Shown: positions 1 through 14,500 of the stretch, in pieces
Position numbering within the stretch: the stretch's first letter is position 1
Layout: the number at the start of each line of letters is the position of its first letter
Origin: Dallia pectoralis
Taxonomy: Eukaryota > Chordata > Actinopteri > Esociformes > Umbridae
NCBI GenBank assembly: GCA_029465975.1
Contig: CM055741.1
Location: 9,162,861-9,226,860, forward strand
Reading direction: 5' to 3'
DNA length: 64,000 nucleotides
Notes under the pieces: generated by a model
Databases searched by the model: none
Told to the model about the DNA's origin: nothing
The model's input: the letters and a program-made list of their open reading frames with translations, nothing else
Made by a program: the position numbers and the translations under genes

Positions 1-1279
1 AGTGGATCACCGAAATGGAAGTGTAGCAACGCCACCACACCAATCGTGACATATATATATATATATATATATACATGCCACAGTCAGTGTGGAATGCAGA
101 ATATTAACGGCATTTGTGTTCAAGACTCTTGAATATCCGAGCCGTTATCACGTACAGGGGGGTTACCATTCATTGCAGTACGGTAAAATACCATAAAATA
201 AATAATACAATAAAGCAGGCATTATTTATTAATAACAACCTAGCACAACCTGCGTTAAAAAAAGAGTTGACTGAGGCAATTTTTACATTGAATCCACTGG
301 GTTAGGGCTAGGGCTAGCATGTTCTTCAATTACAACTCGTTTGACATTAACAGGACATTATTATTCTAGGCAGGGGGAACGCAGAGAGCAATCTTAGGAT
401 TGCCTCGGCGCATTATCAGGGGAGTGAGAGAAACTGACAGTTTTGGTACTTAGAAGACAGGGACAAAATAGACCAGGGAAACGCGACGCTTTCATAACCG
501 CCTGAGTTATTTGAGTTCAAACACCTGCTTTTGAGCGAAGCGTAGTGAAAAATTGAACTTCCAATCAGATATTTTGACTGTTGTTGGGGCCAGCCAGACA
601 GGCAGTTCAGGTAGGTCAAGATCCTGTTGTATTTCCCCTAGTGTGACCATGTGAACAGAAATAATTATAATCACTGCATAGAGCCACTCTGAGCTTTTAA
701 ACCAAATAGTTTAAATTACCACAATATGCGTTTCTCTGCTGAAAACAGGACCCTCTGTGATTTGCCGCCATTGATAGTAGGCAGAAAACAAGTGCAGAGT
801 TAAATTAAGGTACGTTTATTATACAAACTAATTCAAACCGACCAGACCAGACTACAGGACATTGACGCGGAACACAAAACTGGCTGGGCCTAAGGGCCAA
901 ACTAAATACGCAGGTAAACGAGGGAACAAGAAACAGGTGAGGGTGAAACTGGCAAACAGGATACAGGGACTGAAATTGTAGTTTCTGTTGAATGACATTT
1001 TTCCGTCTCGTTTTAAATCTCCATCACAAGTTTCAATAACGAATTATCCTTCGGGTGTGGCCTGCTAAAAATGTCATTTAAATATAACAGTGCTCTAAGT
1101 CTCGACACATTTGTACATATAAACACAATGCTTTAATGTCAACACTATCGCAGACTGAGGTAACCTAATTTAAGAACAAATACCGAAGAGTTGAACTATA
1201 TCAAATAATGTTCGAATAAAGACGTCGTCGTGTGAGAAACGCGAATACACCCGACCTTTATCAAGCCCGTATGCTAGCG

Positions 1280-1415
1280 TGCCCAAGTCGAAGAGACCCT
1301 CAAGGCCTTCGAAGAAACGACTGGCGATGCCGATAAACCCGGGACAGGTTACAGAACCATTTCCAAGCAATTTGAAATCAATCTCTCCACTGTCTGATGG
1401 AAAACCGTCTGCCTA
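1280..1415 (+). pseudogene. Possible Tc1-like transposase N-terminal remnant
   Basis: A plus-strand frame reads TGYRTISKQFEINLSTV and then a stop. This resembles the first helix-turn-helix of Tc1-like transposases (GYKTISK.L.....STV). The reading frame is lost on both sides and no terminal repeats were found, so this is a decayed scrap at best. The match is short. Confidence 0.35.
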
Positions 1416-4400
1416 AAACCGGCCCGCGGGAACTACATTCCCTTATGTCAATTCGAGAATACAAAAACCCTGTTCAAAAGCCTGGTTGAGCCATCGGCTC
1501 GCGCGAGGACGGATTATTTTAAATGAGTCCGAGGACAATGAACCCGATTAATAAACGCAGATGCCTACTCTGTCTGGGGGCACCAATAAGGGCACATTTA
1601 AAATAACCCTCATCCAGAGCTGTTGTCTACAACGAGTTATAGAGCCAACTCTCAGACCGTGCGATTATTAGTGCCAAATCCGAACAGTGGTTCGAGACAC
1701 AGGTGCTCGTTCACAAGCCAAGTCTTCGAACGAATCAGAATCTGTCTCGGCTAATCACACAGGCCCAGTCATTCGTAGTATTTGAACGGAACCAACGAGA
1801 ACCGCTGTGCGATCGGACAACCTTGTGAACACGTGTCGTGAAACAGTTTCCGCAATGGGTGTGTCCTTCGCAGATATTCAGCTAACCTGCCCTCAAATTC
1901 AAACTGAGATTCGAATGCCGGGCCTGACGGAGCGGGTCTTCGGTGCAGCTCTTCCAGTAGCTGTGTACTCTAAATACCGCCCACCTTTGACTCCTGGATC
2001 CGGCTGTCAAGTAGCAGCGCTCGCCACGCCGAGGTGCAGCTGTCTGTCAAAAGGCCAATGGCAAATCACTGGCCGGGGATCACAGAGCAAGATCTGGGAT
2101 TAACTTAGCATCTTTAATGACCTGAGGAAATGATGCAGTCCCCGTTGGCGTCCTGCTTGATATTCAAGCTTGTGCGGTCGACCTAACCGAGCGTGGATTT
2201 TTGAGCCCCCGTCAACCCCCTTTCCGCTGGCAGACGATCTGTGTAGCTCCGCGCCGGTGTGTCATTTTGATGTCGCGTTTAAACACACCACTCGAACCTG
2301 GGTGGAGGTTGTCATCAAAGATGCATTTTCGTTTGTGTGAAAAACTCTATGGGAACACAGGAGCGCTCTGTGGAGCTGCCAGCTCTTCTGAGGATCTGAG
2401 GCGTCGATAAACCCAGAGGAATGGCAATACGCTATTGTGGACAAATGCTAATCCGGAAACACACGAAATCAGCGAGGGTATCACAGACGCGTTTTTTGCC
2501 AGTCTGTCGTATCCTTTGTCGCTCGCAAAGGGGGCAAGAATTTCAATGGCTTCTATTGAACCCGCACCACCTGTTTTTCAATTCTTTGAAGTGCATTTTT
2601 TCTCCTGCCAATAAAAGGCGACAGAGAATGTAAAAAAAAAAGCAAAGGAAAAATCCAACGCATATGTTTATGTATGAGAGGACAGTTTATGACCCGAGGC
2701 CAAGCGTCTCTGACAGCCATTGTTCATCAAAAACACCCACCGGCAAAAAATGCAATCCAATTGATGCAGTATCAACGCCGTGCCATTTTATAAGTGAACT
2801 GGGATTTGAGAATATATATATATCTATATATATATCAAAAGCGTGTACATCAGTACATCGTATCACTCTTATTGCGGTACCATGTTTGCTGGGACTAAAT
2901 TTGTGTGTTTTTGGCATAACGGTCAGCCAGGCTAACATTTCTAACAGCCTGGGTCTAAGATCAGTGCAACGTGACTTCCGAAATGACAAATTCTCACCGG
3001 TCAAAGACTGGGGGACATTTTCTACTCTCCTGATCTAAAAAGCCTCAGGCCCGCTGCCTAGCTTAATTTCCATCCCCACTTCCATTTCCATACAAGAGCG
3101 ACTTTAGGGATGTCTAGTTGCCTTGAGTCGTTCGAGACAAGGAGACACAAACCACCGGGGATGTACTGTCGATTGAAAGTAAACCTCCAATTGAGCCCCG
3201 GATTCCTATTGGACAGCTCCCGGTTAATGATAAACAGACAAACTAGCCTCACAGTGAGCTCAGATGTGTTCATTGAGGTGAATGTCTAGCTAAGCACTTT
3301 CAGCGAGCATATTTTGCACCTTCTTTTGGACAGGGTAGTTTGAGCTGATGTAGCCGTGGTAGGGCGTGTGTGGAGGTGGCGGGGGGGGGTTATGTCCCTA
3401 TCTAATACGCTCTATGTCCCCAAAAACTGTATAGGCTCCTTCTCTGTAAAAGTGTAAACTGTTTTCCTGGACTTCACAAAGGCTCCTTTTGATTTTAATT
3501 CCAGGCATATTGATTCATTATTACGCTGCGGGCGATAGCGTTGTTTTATTTGCGTGAAATGCGAGTACAGACGCACTGATTACACAATAAGGGCTTTCAG
3601 TCTGAATCTGAAGTCGAGAAATGCCACCGGACCATTTAACCGTTCAATAAAGCACACTCGCTTTACCCAAAGACTGTGCGCACAGTGCCACCTAGCGGAG
3701 GTGAAGGGAAGTGCACAGATAGGGGGACGCGTGTTACAGTTGGTTTGTGGTAACGTGCACCGCTGTTGGTGATAATTGCCCACGGGCGTGGATTAATGAG
3801 CAGACGCGCGTGGTAAAAACATCACAGCCGTTTACAGGATCGTGGACTCTAATTCAGGAGGGTCCGCGAGCAGTTTCAAGGTAGATCTGTTGAGGTAATA
3901 CTTTGACCCGTGATATTTAATACAGTATCCACATGCCACTCTGATTCCATACAGAAAGCGGAGAAGCTCACATTTGTCCGTTTCTCCTCTATCCGACTTT
4001 GATTTTGTCTGAATATGAGTTCGGCCTAAACTCTCGACCGAGTCTGCGTGTGACACCTCGTTCATTCGACCGCGTGCCGATATTCTGCCGCGCGCTTTAT
4101 ACCGCGCCCGTATGAAATCGCACGACCGCTGTTCCAGTTCTGCGGGCCTATCGGAGAAGTCTAAATATATCTCCGTTCTTCCCGAAACGCCTGTGTGACA
4201 GCGACATCAGGTTGTGAGAAAAAGATGATTCATTCACCTCCCAGTCGGGGCTCCTCCTGCCAGGCGGCCTCCTTCTCGATTTTTGGAGAGGTAATAATAC
4301 AATAATTACAATATGACCTACAAGCTCCCGTCTCTCAGCTTCACTTCCCACGTCAACACAAATCTCCCTCTCTCACTCAATTCTGCTTATTTTCTCCTCC

Positions 4401-6331
4401 CCTCTCACCGCCCCTCTCTTCCCTCTCTCCCCGCGCACCTCCTCCTCCTGCCTCCATAACATCTTCACTTAAACTCCCTCTTTTTTTCGATCCTCTCTCC
4501 TTTACCCGTTTCTCCAGTTTCTCGCGGCGCTAATGACTCCCCCAGTCTCCCCCTCACACCTCCTCTCTCCCACTTTTCTATCCTGCGTCATCTAGGTATC
4601 CTTGCGGGGTTAAATACTCCCTCCCCTCTACAGCTTACATTCTACACTCCTTCTCTCTCTCTCTCTCTTCTCCTCAGATCTCTTTCCTTCCCGGAGTAAA
4701 TTTAGCCCCTTTAGAAGACGCGCACGCATAAAGCCAGAGAATCGGTAATTGCTGCAGCAGATGTGAGATGCGTCTAGGTCCAGGCATGGTATCTCAGCGG
4801 GGGCTCTAGTTTCCGTGCCCATCAGTGTTGTCCCTGTCAGCTCAGCGGGGGAATCAAGGCTACACATGTGGCCCACGTCCCCAACGGGGGGCCCCGACCC
4901 GGCTCCTGAGCTAAAAACATAAAAGCGTCGCTGTATCCAATCTTGTGGAAAACACTACACTGGTTTGATGTTGTTTTGGTGTTCGGCGCCACACGTCAAG
5001 GAGATGCAGGGCATTGTCTCACACAAACGTTCCTAGCGTAACCGGTTGTCCCACAATGCAGTTCCACAGTTTACTGTAATTAAACACTATAGTGACTTAT
5101 GGCGTCCGCGTTATTCTACGACAGTTTTGAACTCCCGGTAACTTTGATTAGTGGTAAACAAAAACATATTCACTTCACCACACCCGTGAGACCATTCCCA
5201 ATGTCTGTGGTACATTTGTCTACTGTTCGGTGGCTATAGCTAACACGGCCATCAGTTAAGCAAAATCCTTGAAATATAATCGTAATTTTCATTCACATCC
5301 TTCAGAAGGTGAAGGTTTCGACTGTAACAGCCGTTCAGCTACACATTTTCCAAATTGACCGGATTAGCTTAGACAACTGTATACTGTTGACGTTTCTTTT
5401 GTTAACATTGGCCATTCGCTGTATACTGTCCCTGGTCTCTCAGTTGGAGATCATTTTTCGCTTTGAGGTCCAAACCTCAGGGTCTGGGTCACCCGGAGGA
5501 TTACAGTTAGTTTAGCTTAGCATTTTGATCCGTTTCAAATAATAAACTCTGCATCAAATAAGCGACTTGTATTATAGGAATCAGCTGTGGCGAGGCCTGG
5601 GAAAAAACGATCTCGCGCCCCTGGGAGGCCCCAGAACCTAGTTTGGGAAACCCAGAACCAGATCATAGAGTGCCTTTATAAGAGCGCTTTAATAAGTCAA
5701 GTGTTATTGAACCCACTAGGCTACAGATCGGCGGTATGCTATATATTCTGTCTACCTGACTGCCCTTGTTCGTTCCCTGTCACTTCAGGAGCTGAAAATG
5801 CCTCCGGGTGGTCTGTTCTCTCTGTATGCCACATATAGTATACTGTCAGTGAAATTTAGACAAACCTGACAGAGCCACAACTCCCCCTGTTGAGGGAGAA
5901 GCGTATTGCAGCAGGCATGGTTGTGTTTCATACATAGAGAGCCAAAAGGCTTGGATGCATCCTTTACCTAAAGTTGGACTTTGCCCGACCTCCTCTAATA
6001 AAGTGAAATATCATAAAAAATGCACCGCAGTTGTTATATATTCATGGCTATTCATTTTAGGCGGGGGCGGGTTGCAATTTGTCTGAGTGCTATGGCGTTA
6101 CATATTTTTTTTGTGCGGCTCTAATCCCTCAGTGATTTCTTGGCTTGAGGTATCGCCTGGGCCTCGCACCCTGTACAGCCTGTCACATTCAGAGTTGCCA
6201 ATAAAGCAACTTTGTCACAAGTATTCAGACCACCTCCGGGACACTCTTATTGGTGATGGTGTCATATTCGGCAAGATATTTCCAGGATGCCCTGAGGTGC
6301 ATCTTCTCATCGCCTGTCTCAACTCTCCTTT

Positions 6332-6392
6332 AGCCTCTTGATCCCCCCCCACTCTTGACCCCCCACTCTTGACCCCCCACTCTTGACCCCCC
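6332..6392. repeat. Short C-rich tandem repeat (about 14-16-bp unit)
   Basis: Unit accccccactcttg repeated three to four times with variable C-tract length. No function apparent. Confidence 0.85.
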
Positions 6393-9300
6393 CCAATATC
6401 ACTGTTTACAGCAAAACGGCACTTTGCACTGAGTCACAGAGATTTACGCTGGCGTCCTTGTTTTGTTTTTCCATTTTGCACCCACACATGTCATTTCTCC
6501 GCCCTTCATCCACGACCGGCATTCCCTGGCCCGGTGGTTCCTGAACCACTCCTGGGGACTCCCAGCTGTTCATTCATTCAATATATTCCAGAGCCAGCAC
6601 ACCTCAGCCAACTTAATTACTAAGCATTTTCGCTAAACTGCGACTTAATTACTAAGCCCTTGACAACTGTGGTCAGGTTTACGGACACGACTAGATGCAA
6701 AATATCTGGAGGCCCCCACGAGTGGGTTAAGAACGATCGCTCTAGCGCATTTTGGCGACTGTGTTGGAGAACCATGTTTGATTCTACGGAAAACGGAGTT
6801 CTACGGAGTCCTCATGCGCTATTGCCACAACGAAACATGGAAAAGCACCCCTTTTAAAAACGCCTTTCTTATCAAAATGCTAATACAATTTAATAAAACT
6901 TGACTGAGTATCTTGTTGGCCTGCCACAATCACTGTGCTACTACATCTGCCAAATTTCTGCCTCGTCGTCCGGTTTTATATTCAGCAATAAATATCACCC
7001 GGGGCACAGTTGTAAGGAATTGAGCACCCGAATCTACAAGAGAACGCCGCCACGGGGCCGAGGGCTCGTTAAAGCCTCTAACGAGCGGGCTTAACTAGAG
7101 GTCAACCGGGGGCCTGCCACAGTGCCGTTGCATCGACACCTATTATGGAAGGAATCGACAGTTTCGAGTAAAATAAGGAAAAGGTGCGGAAAAGTAAATC
7201 CCCGATGTGATCCCTATATCTCTCCATCCTTTTGAAGCTTTCCACGAAACGTGAAATGTTCGTAACAAATTCGAAGACTGGCGGAAGGTTCTCAGAATGC
7301 TCCTTGGAAAAGGCCGAAAAGACCACACAGGGCCATGATTCACAGAACGCTCCCTGTCGCCGCGGTGATTTGCACAATTGTTTAACCGTGCTTTGCATCT
7401 TCATTGGTTGGCAGATTGACTTTGAGCTACGTTAAGATAAATAACAGTTTTCCAAATAGATAGCGTTTCCTAAACTAATCCAATCAGTTAGTAGCTGGAT
7501 TTATTGCACCCATTACTGAGAAACCTGTTCCCGTTTGGATGATTGAGGTCCTCGCAGCCTGCAATCTTTCCCCATCCTAGCAGTCATTCTTAAGGTTTGC
7601 GAGTGATTAACAATTACACTTGTTGACTATCCTATCTCTGGCTGGATTCCAATTGGATTTATCACTTGGCACGCTAGCATAATGTGATTTGAAGGCCTAA
7701 AGATCGATGTAAACTAGAGAAGTTCTAATACCTCTGTGTGAAGTTTACGTTCATATATCAAAGCCCTCCAAAAGAGTCCTGGCGATGTGTGGCGCATTTT
7801 CATAAAAAAAACGAATAACGCTGGATAAACTATTACCGCGATTCCCCAGTTGCCCTCATGTTAAAGGAAATCCTATGTAAAACACTTTTTGTGTGTTTTT
7901 AAGTACCATAGTTATTAGTGATCGCTGGTGTTTCAGACATAATTATGCACCCCGGCTGTAATAGATATATAAAGAGATTTAGCAGACCATCTTATAAAAA
8001 CCTCACCCGTAATGCAAACGATTAAAAGAATAATAATAATAGCAACACACTTTATACCTCCTTATAGCCCACTTGTTGTACTCAGTATTTGACCATTTTA
8101 AAAAGCTTTGAAAAAAAGAAAACATCAAATATGTTAATTGCTGGGTTTTGGGGGATTTGTTTTTGGATTACGGCGGCTGAAAATATTGAATGTTAAACGG
8201 AGAGCCGTGTCAGAAACTAATTTTGAACCCATGATATTGATATTTTAGCCAACTTTTACTAGTGCAAAGGCTTCTTAATTCACATAATGAATACTTCCTA
8301 TTTTACACTATATTAAAGGGTACTATAGACTTTTAAAATGCAATATTAGTTTACATTGTCTACTTTAAATATCAAAGGGAACATGGAATGACCCAGTGAT
8401 TGTAAAACATTACTATTTTTTAACTGTCTGGTGGCTTGTTGCTAAGCAAATTCACAACCAAAATAAACTGATTAAAGTGTGATATTCTAATAACGGACAG
8501 TGAGCTCCACCAATGTGGTGTGAATCAAATCCGACCAATCATCTGTCATGTTGGGCCACAGTTGAGAGCACTTTACCGTCTGTTTTGAGTCAGACATTTA
8601 ACTAACAGACGAATTCCATGGGTTAGCGGGGTTCACCGGAGTGATAGAATAGATCAATGAATAATGATATGGTAAAAATGGTAAAAGTGAAATCTTATAG
8701 CTCCCGGAGTCTGCAATCACAATTGCCGCAGAAAACATATGATACTTTTAATTGGCAATCACTAAGAGAAATAGCCCCAGAAGCAATTATCAGATACTAT
8801 GACTTACAGTGAATCAGTTAGTTTGGTTTATATGTTCATCTTAATTCAGTTGGCTATGAATCGGTTTAATCTTTTCGAATGTTTCGCAATCGAATAACGT
8901 GAACCATTTATCTAAAGGTACATTGTTTGTTAATGGCAGAAAGTGTGATGATTTTCACTCAGGACACTCGCTTATGACATGTTACAATACCACATGAAGC
9001 CACTGTACACAGAGAGGAGACTTACATAGTCTGTCCTAATGATGCGATGGACACCAGGTGTGTGTGATTACATGACAGAGACAGTGATTGACAGACTGTC
9101 TTGGCTAGAAGTCCCGCGGCGACGAGGAACGCCGCAGTCGGGCCGCCGGTGCTCGTGGAGCTTCGGAGGGGTTTATGACAAACTGTTTGAGATCCTTGTG
9201 TTTTCTCCGTTTTTTCTCCGTCGACCCATTTTGTGTCTGCAAGCAATACGAGTTCACAAGCCATTATGCAAACTGCTTGTTTGTTCGTACTTGCCTCGGA

Positions 9301-9828
9301 GCCGGTATACTGCATACGATGTGTGTATGGGTGTGTGTGTGTGTTAAAGTAGATTTTCATTTGACATTATTTCCCTTTGGTGTTGTTAGCACTGTCACAG
9401 AACCCCCCCAACCCCCCCCCCCGCCAATGTCACAAAAATAAACGCAGAATTGGGGTGACTGATTGCAGATTCACTCGAATCCAGCCACTGTTATGCAAAT
9501 CGTTCAACCTCCATACAATCGCAGCGTACCGCGATTCCATAATGATTTTTTGCTGTATTGTTTTTGTCGGGCCAATTGTGGGAACATGATCGTCGAATTG
9601 CATTAATTGCGTTATTTGTAAGTTGGACAAACAAACAAGCCCTATGCAGTTGAAACAATAGGCCAGTTACAGCCGCTGGCCCTTGTTCAAAAAGAGTGCA
9701 AACAAAGAAAGCACTCATCAGCAGAAGGCAAATTACTAGTTTAAGCTGACGTTGCACTTTTCGCACTATAGGCCGTGAACAACTTTGTGTATTTCTGTGC
9801 GTGTATGTGTATCGCAGGTGTGTGTTTC

Positions 9829-9859
9829 TGTACTCTGTGTGTGTGTGTGTGTGTGTGTA
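9829..9859. repeat. (GT)n microsatellite
   Basis: Uninterrupted GT dinucleotides about 26-30 bp long, just left of the Tc1-like remnant at 9881. Confidence 0.9.
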
Positions 9860-9880
9860 TCGTACGATATATACTCTGGT

Positions 9881-10258
9881 GAGCCAAAATATTATGATCT
9901 GGCAAACGACCCTCTGAGGCGCGGACATCAAGCGTCCTGTGGCGTCATCTGGTACCAAGACAATCGGATTGAGATCTGGAGAATTTGGAGGCCCGGGCAA
10001 ACACATTGGACTGAAAGAGGCAGGTAGGTGGCTCGTGTGTCAAATTGAAGTCCAGGCCTGGACCTGAGGTTTCTGGACCTGAGGTTTCTGGACCTGAAGT
10101 TTCCCCAAAGTTACCCGAAGTTTCCTTGCAGAACATTGCCCAGAGCATCGCACTCCCTTCGCGGGCTTGTCGTCCTCCCAGAGTGCACCCTGGTGCCACG
10201 TGATGTAAAAGAAAAAAAGGACTCTTTGGACTAAGCAAACATTTGTTTTCAACCACGG
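9881..10258 (-). mobile_element. Truncated Tc1-like transposon with transposase fragments
   Basis: The left end gagccaaaatattatgatc matches the terminal repeat style of the element at 15495. Minus-strand fragments read PPNSPDLNPI (the catalytic-region PDLNPIE block of Tc1 DDE transposases), then VAPGCTLGGRQA and GSAMLWAMFC, both typical of fish Tc1-like transposase. Frames are shifted and the central part is replaced by a 15-bp repeat (10059-10104). The right end is missing. Confidence 0.8.
10059..10104. repeat. 15-bp tandem repeat inside Tc1-like remnant
   Basis: Unit ggacctgaggtttct, about three copies. On the minus strand it encodes the P-E-T-S-G repeats that interrupt the transposase frame. 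Confidence 0.85.
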
Positions 10259-10755
10259 ACAGGGGTCATCATGGGGTCATCACAGGGTTATCATGGGGTC
10301 GTCACAGGGTCGTCAGTGAATATGTTGTATATACAGTATTTACAGTATATGAACTCACTTTTTCAAGTGGCACTAGCGCCCAGCTAAGCAATCTAAAAGT
10401 ATGTATGAAAAGTATTCCTGTAATATAACTCATGTCATGTATGCACACTCAAAACCAGCCTTCCCCGCGCTGCTTCAGAACGTCACCAGCAAATACATGT
10501 CTGCCTGCTGCTCTCCTCTGAAACCTCACTGGACCGGTCCCCTGGGGGAGTCCCCTTTAATTAAATCAAGCATTTCAAATGGCAATTAATACTAGAGCAT
10601 GCAGATCTCTGGGAAAGGGGAAGAGCAAAGTGACATTGCCCCCCCCCATAATACTTATGGGACATTCTGCTTTCTCTCCGGAGTGCCGGCTCTGTCGTCT
10701 GGAGTTCATACAGGGTGGTTGCTTGCTCCCATTCCTGCTGTCCATGTCAGGCGAA

Positions 10756-11549
10756 AGTGCCGTCCCTACTTCCGTGACTCTCCACGTGATAGCGTAAAGT
10801 GCCGTTCCTACCTCCGTGACTCCCCACGTGATAGCGTAAAGTGCCGTCCCTACTTCCGTGACTCTCCACGTGATAGCGTAAAGTGCCGTCCCTACTTCCG
10901 TGGCTCCCCACGTGATAGCGTAAAGTGCCGTCCTTACTTCCGTGACTCTCCACGTGATAGCGTAAAGTGCCGTCCCTACTTCCGTGGCTCCCCACGTGAT
11001 AGCGTAAAGTGCCGTCCTTACTTCCGTGACTCTCCACGTGATAGCGTAAAGTGCCGTCCCTACTTCCGTGGCTCCCCACGTGATAGCGTAAAGTGCCGTC
11101 CCTACTTCCGTGACTCCCCATGTGATAGCGTAAAGTGCCGTCCCTACTTCCGTGACTCCCCATGTGATAGCGTAAAGTGCCGTCCCTACTTCCGTGACTC
11201 TCCATGTGATAGTGTAAAGTGCCGTCCCTACTTCCGTGACTCTCCACGTGATAGCGTAAAGTGCCGTCCCTACTTCCGTGACTCTCCACGTGATAGCGTA
11301 AAGTGCCTCCCTACTTCCGTGACTCTCCACGTGATAGCGTAAAGTGCCGTCCCTACTTCCGTGACTCTCCACGTGATAGCGTAAAGTGCCGTCCCTACTT
11401 CCGTGACTCTCCACGTGATAGCGTAAAGTGCCGTCCCTACTTCCGTGACTCCCCACGTGATAGCGTAAAGTGCCGTCCCTACTTCCGTGACTCTCCACGT
11501 GATAGCGTAAAGTGCCGTCCCTACTTCCGTGGCTCTCCACGTGATAGCG
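10756..11549. repeat. 42-bp minisatellite, about 19 copies, each with CACGTG
   Basis: The unit begins gtgccgtccctacttccgtg and ends ccacgtgatagcgtaaa. Because 42 is a multiple of three with no stops in several frames, it gives long open frames on both strands (up to 336 codons), which are not genes. Most units carry the palindrome CACGTG; a few read CATGTG. One unit (near 11307) has a one-base deletion, shifting the downstream frame. Confidence 0.97.
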
Positions 11550-14500
11550 AGGTGCAGATTTCCGGGAGCACACGTGTACTAACATTAGTAATGAATGGGT
11601 CCCACTGAGGAGCGTGTTAAGAGTATAGGTTTTACATTGATTTTATTATGTGACTATTGGCCCGTGTATGTCGTTCCAGGATAAAGTCTACGGATGTGCG
11701 ACGGCAGCTATCGATAAAAGGACACCGGTTGTTTGTCTGTGACGTTGAGGTTTTTCTTAAAACGCCTGACGCGGAACGAACGATGGCTGGACCGATCCTG
11801 GCCCACGGCACCATTCGGCCCTTCTTAGAAATTTGCCTGCGGTTTCATGTTCCCAAATGACGTACGAGGTTAGAAAAAGCTTTAACCACCAAGGGCTCTC
11901 TCCCACCAGACACACACACACTTAGAGACAGACCCCCCCCCCTGTCCTTCCACTGTCCTTTTCTGCCTCCTCTCTCTCTAAGCAATTAAGTCTTATTTCG
12001 TTCAGGGTTTCACTCCCCGTCATTAAGTCAGAGCATTAACTCAACCTGACAACAGGAGCTATTGAAAATGACATTATTAGGGGGTGGCCCTAACTCTACA
12101 AGGTAGGTCGGCCGTAAAGGTTCGAGAGATTCGTGCGGACACTGACGCGCCCTCGCTGATGATCAATAACCTAACGCCGTGCGGATCGCGTCTCGTTGGC
12201 TGGAGAACGGCGACGGTCAGAGCTCAGTGAAAAACAATGATCCCCTGAGTAACTCGGTCGACGGGAATTTATAAGACGATGAACTTTTAAAAAGGGCGAG
12301 TGCCCCCGGCAGCTGTAAAGCCCCGCCGCTCTTGTGGTATTCACACCGAACAAGCACAACGCCGGATCCCAAACGTATGCTCGACGACGCATCAAACAGC
12401 GTCTGACCTCCCTCTCCCCCCCCCGTGACTAATTAGACAGATAACGGCATCGCAGTCGGAGTACAAACGTCCGTGCACCACGTTCTGTCGGTCGCTCTCC
12501 GTCGGTCCGTGTCTTTAAGCCGGTCTGGCAACGTCGGCTCCGACGAACAAATAAAAAACGGTATGTTGCCTCGAGGAGTCAGCGACGGCAGAGCGCCAGC
12601 CTAATCGCCCCCATCCCCCCCGACATTGATCTTTTGCTAATCTCCCCGTTGTCTCCCGGGGCGCCAGGCCTCGTTCTGACTCAGAACGATAAAGTAGTCC
12701 CTTGAGTCCGTCTGACGCGGCATCTCCGCGCATCGTTCGCGGTCATCATTTGTCCGCCCGTCTGCTCGTGTCGTTATTGTTCTCGCGCTCTCATTTTCTG
12801 TCCGTTTGTGCAGTAGCTCCGTGGTGACGTATTATCACAGAAACCATTACCGGAACCGCTTATGAGGTGCTGAGTCACACTGACACATCCGTCAAATGCA
12901 TTTACCTTTTCAGGTTCGTACGGTTGGGAACCGGAACGGAAAAAGAACGACAAACAACCGTTCAGTTCGATATTTGTTTATAGGTTGAATATTACTTTTG
13001 CAAATACACATTTTTTTGATTGTTTTTTTTTACAAATATTGTAGGAAAATGAAAACACTTGTTAACGTAGACTTTCTTTCCATTTAATAAATATGATTGT
13101 AAATGCGTTAAAACAACGACACGGAGCACAGTTAAGGTCGGAACAAAAACATTGTACACGTAAACTTTTGTCGCTTTTATATAAAAGCTTTACAGTAATA
13201 AAACTCTCTTTGTCTACAAAAATAATCTCGCTAAATCTTGGAGAAAGACAAAGCTTAACCTATGGGATGACAATAGTCTTGTCATTTTGGGGGCATTTGT
13301 TTCTGCTGGTTTCATCTCATTCCTTCACACACCTGGACATAGTCCTAATATGAATAACGTATTCCTGACAAGTGGTGGAGATAAGATCTGAAACATCATC
13401 GGAAACATAGTGTTTCAGACTGCGTTCATATTAGAGCCGCTTTTGAAAGCAGGCTCTCGGGGACTTGAGGACCAGACTTGACCGCCTCTAGTTCTTGCCG
13501 ACGTTATTATTCAGCCTGGCCCGTGTCGGGTTCCAGTACGTCTTAACGCGCTGGGCCCGGGTTTCACGGGTCATACTCCCTCGCTTGCATGGTTCCACAG
13601 AGGTTCCAGCGGTCCGCCTCCTTTTGTGAAACTGAAGAATGAACCGGCAAAAGGTGCCGTACTTTAGTCAGAAGGAGATGGAATCCACCTGGGCTAAATA
13701 TCAGCCTATAGCCTATGGGGTGTTTTCTGTGTCAAAACTGGAGGTAGAACATCCCATTTACATCAGGCTCAAGACGTTATTCAAAGACCATGTTAGAGAG
13801 ACAAAGTCTCATGTCTTAATAAGATGATTCAAGAGTCAATTTAGAGTCATATTGCTAGTGTTTCCTGCTGCTCTGATGCATTTAAATATTCAGTGGTCAT
13901 ACTACCTATGAGTTAAAACAATAGAAGAATTATTGTACAACACATACATGATACATACAATGAAAGAAACTCAACAGTAGTCCTGTTTTCTGAGAAGGAA
14001 AAACGTTGTGTTCTTGTGTTCATCTGTATAAATAACTTAAACATACAAAATAAACGAAGAGAAGAGGAACTCACGTTTGTTAATTAAAAAAGGAAAAACA
14101 TGCCGCCACGAATATACATGTTCAAACTGGAGAAAGGTATGTTTTTTCCACACAGCAATATTTAAGAAGATCCCTCATGAAATAGCATGGGAAGAGAGCG
14201 GTTGTACTTCAATCTCTATGTACTGAATCTCAGTCCGTTTGTTTACCCAGTCCCTAACATCTAAAAATACCTCTCTTTTCTAAGGTCATAGCTAGGAATG
14301 TTCTGGTTCTTTCTCAATTGACATTCGAGGCTGTGAGTTGGAGTGCGTGTGTGTCTGTCCTCAAGCGTGCGCATGTCGGGGTTGTAATGACTTGCAAATT
14401 CGCTGTACAATTGCTAAATCGCTGCAGTGATAATGATGCCTAGCATACGTTAGCATCACATTGCAGCCACATTAGAACAACTATTACGCCGGGAAGCTTC

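Larger units (their letters stand above)
1..9880. other. 3' flanking DNA, no gene recognised
   Basis: All open frames here are under 130 codons, overlap each other on both strands, and none resembles a known protein apart from the Tc1-like scrap near 1280-1415. Small repeats include an (AT)n run at 51-73, an AT/CT microsatellite at about 2810-2836, three to four copies of a C-rich 14-16-bp unit at 6332-6392, and a pyrimidine-rich stretch at about 4370-4680. Regulatory elements could be present but cannot be called by eye. Confidence 0.6.

Noticed and set aside
10575..11608. Long frames on both strands across the 42-bp array
   Set aside because: Unit length is a multiple of three without stops. 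Frames are open on both strands simultaneously and one unit has a frameshift.
13639..13827. 62-codon frame beginning MNRQKVPYFSQKEMES
   Set aside because: The composition looks protein-like, but there is no family match, no splice context and no neighbour support. A chance frame cannot be excluded.
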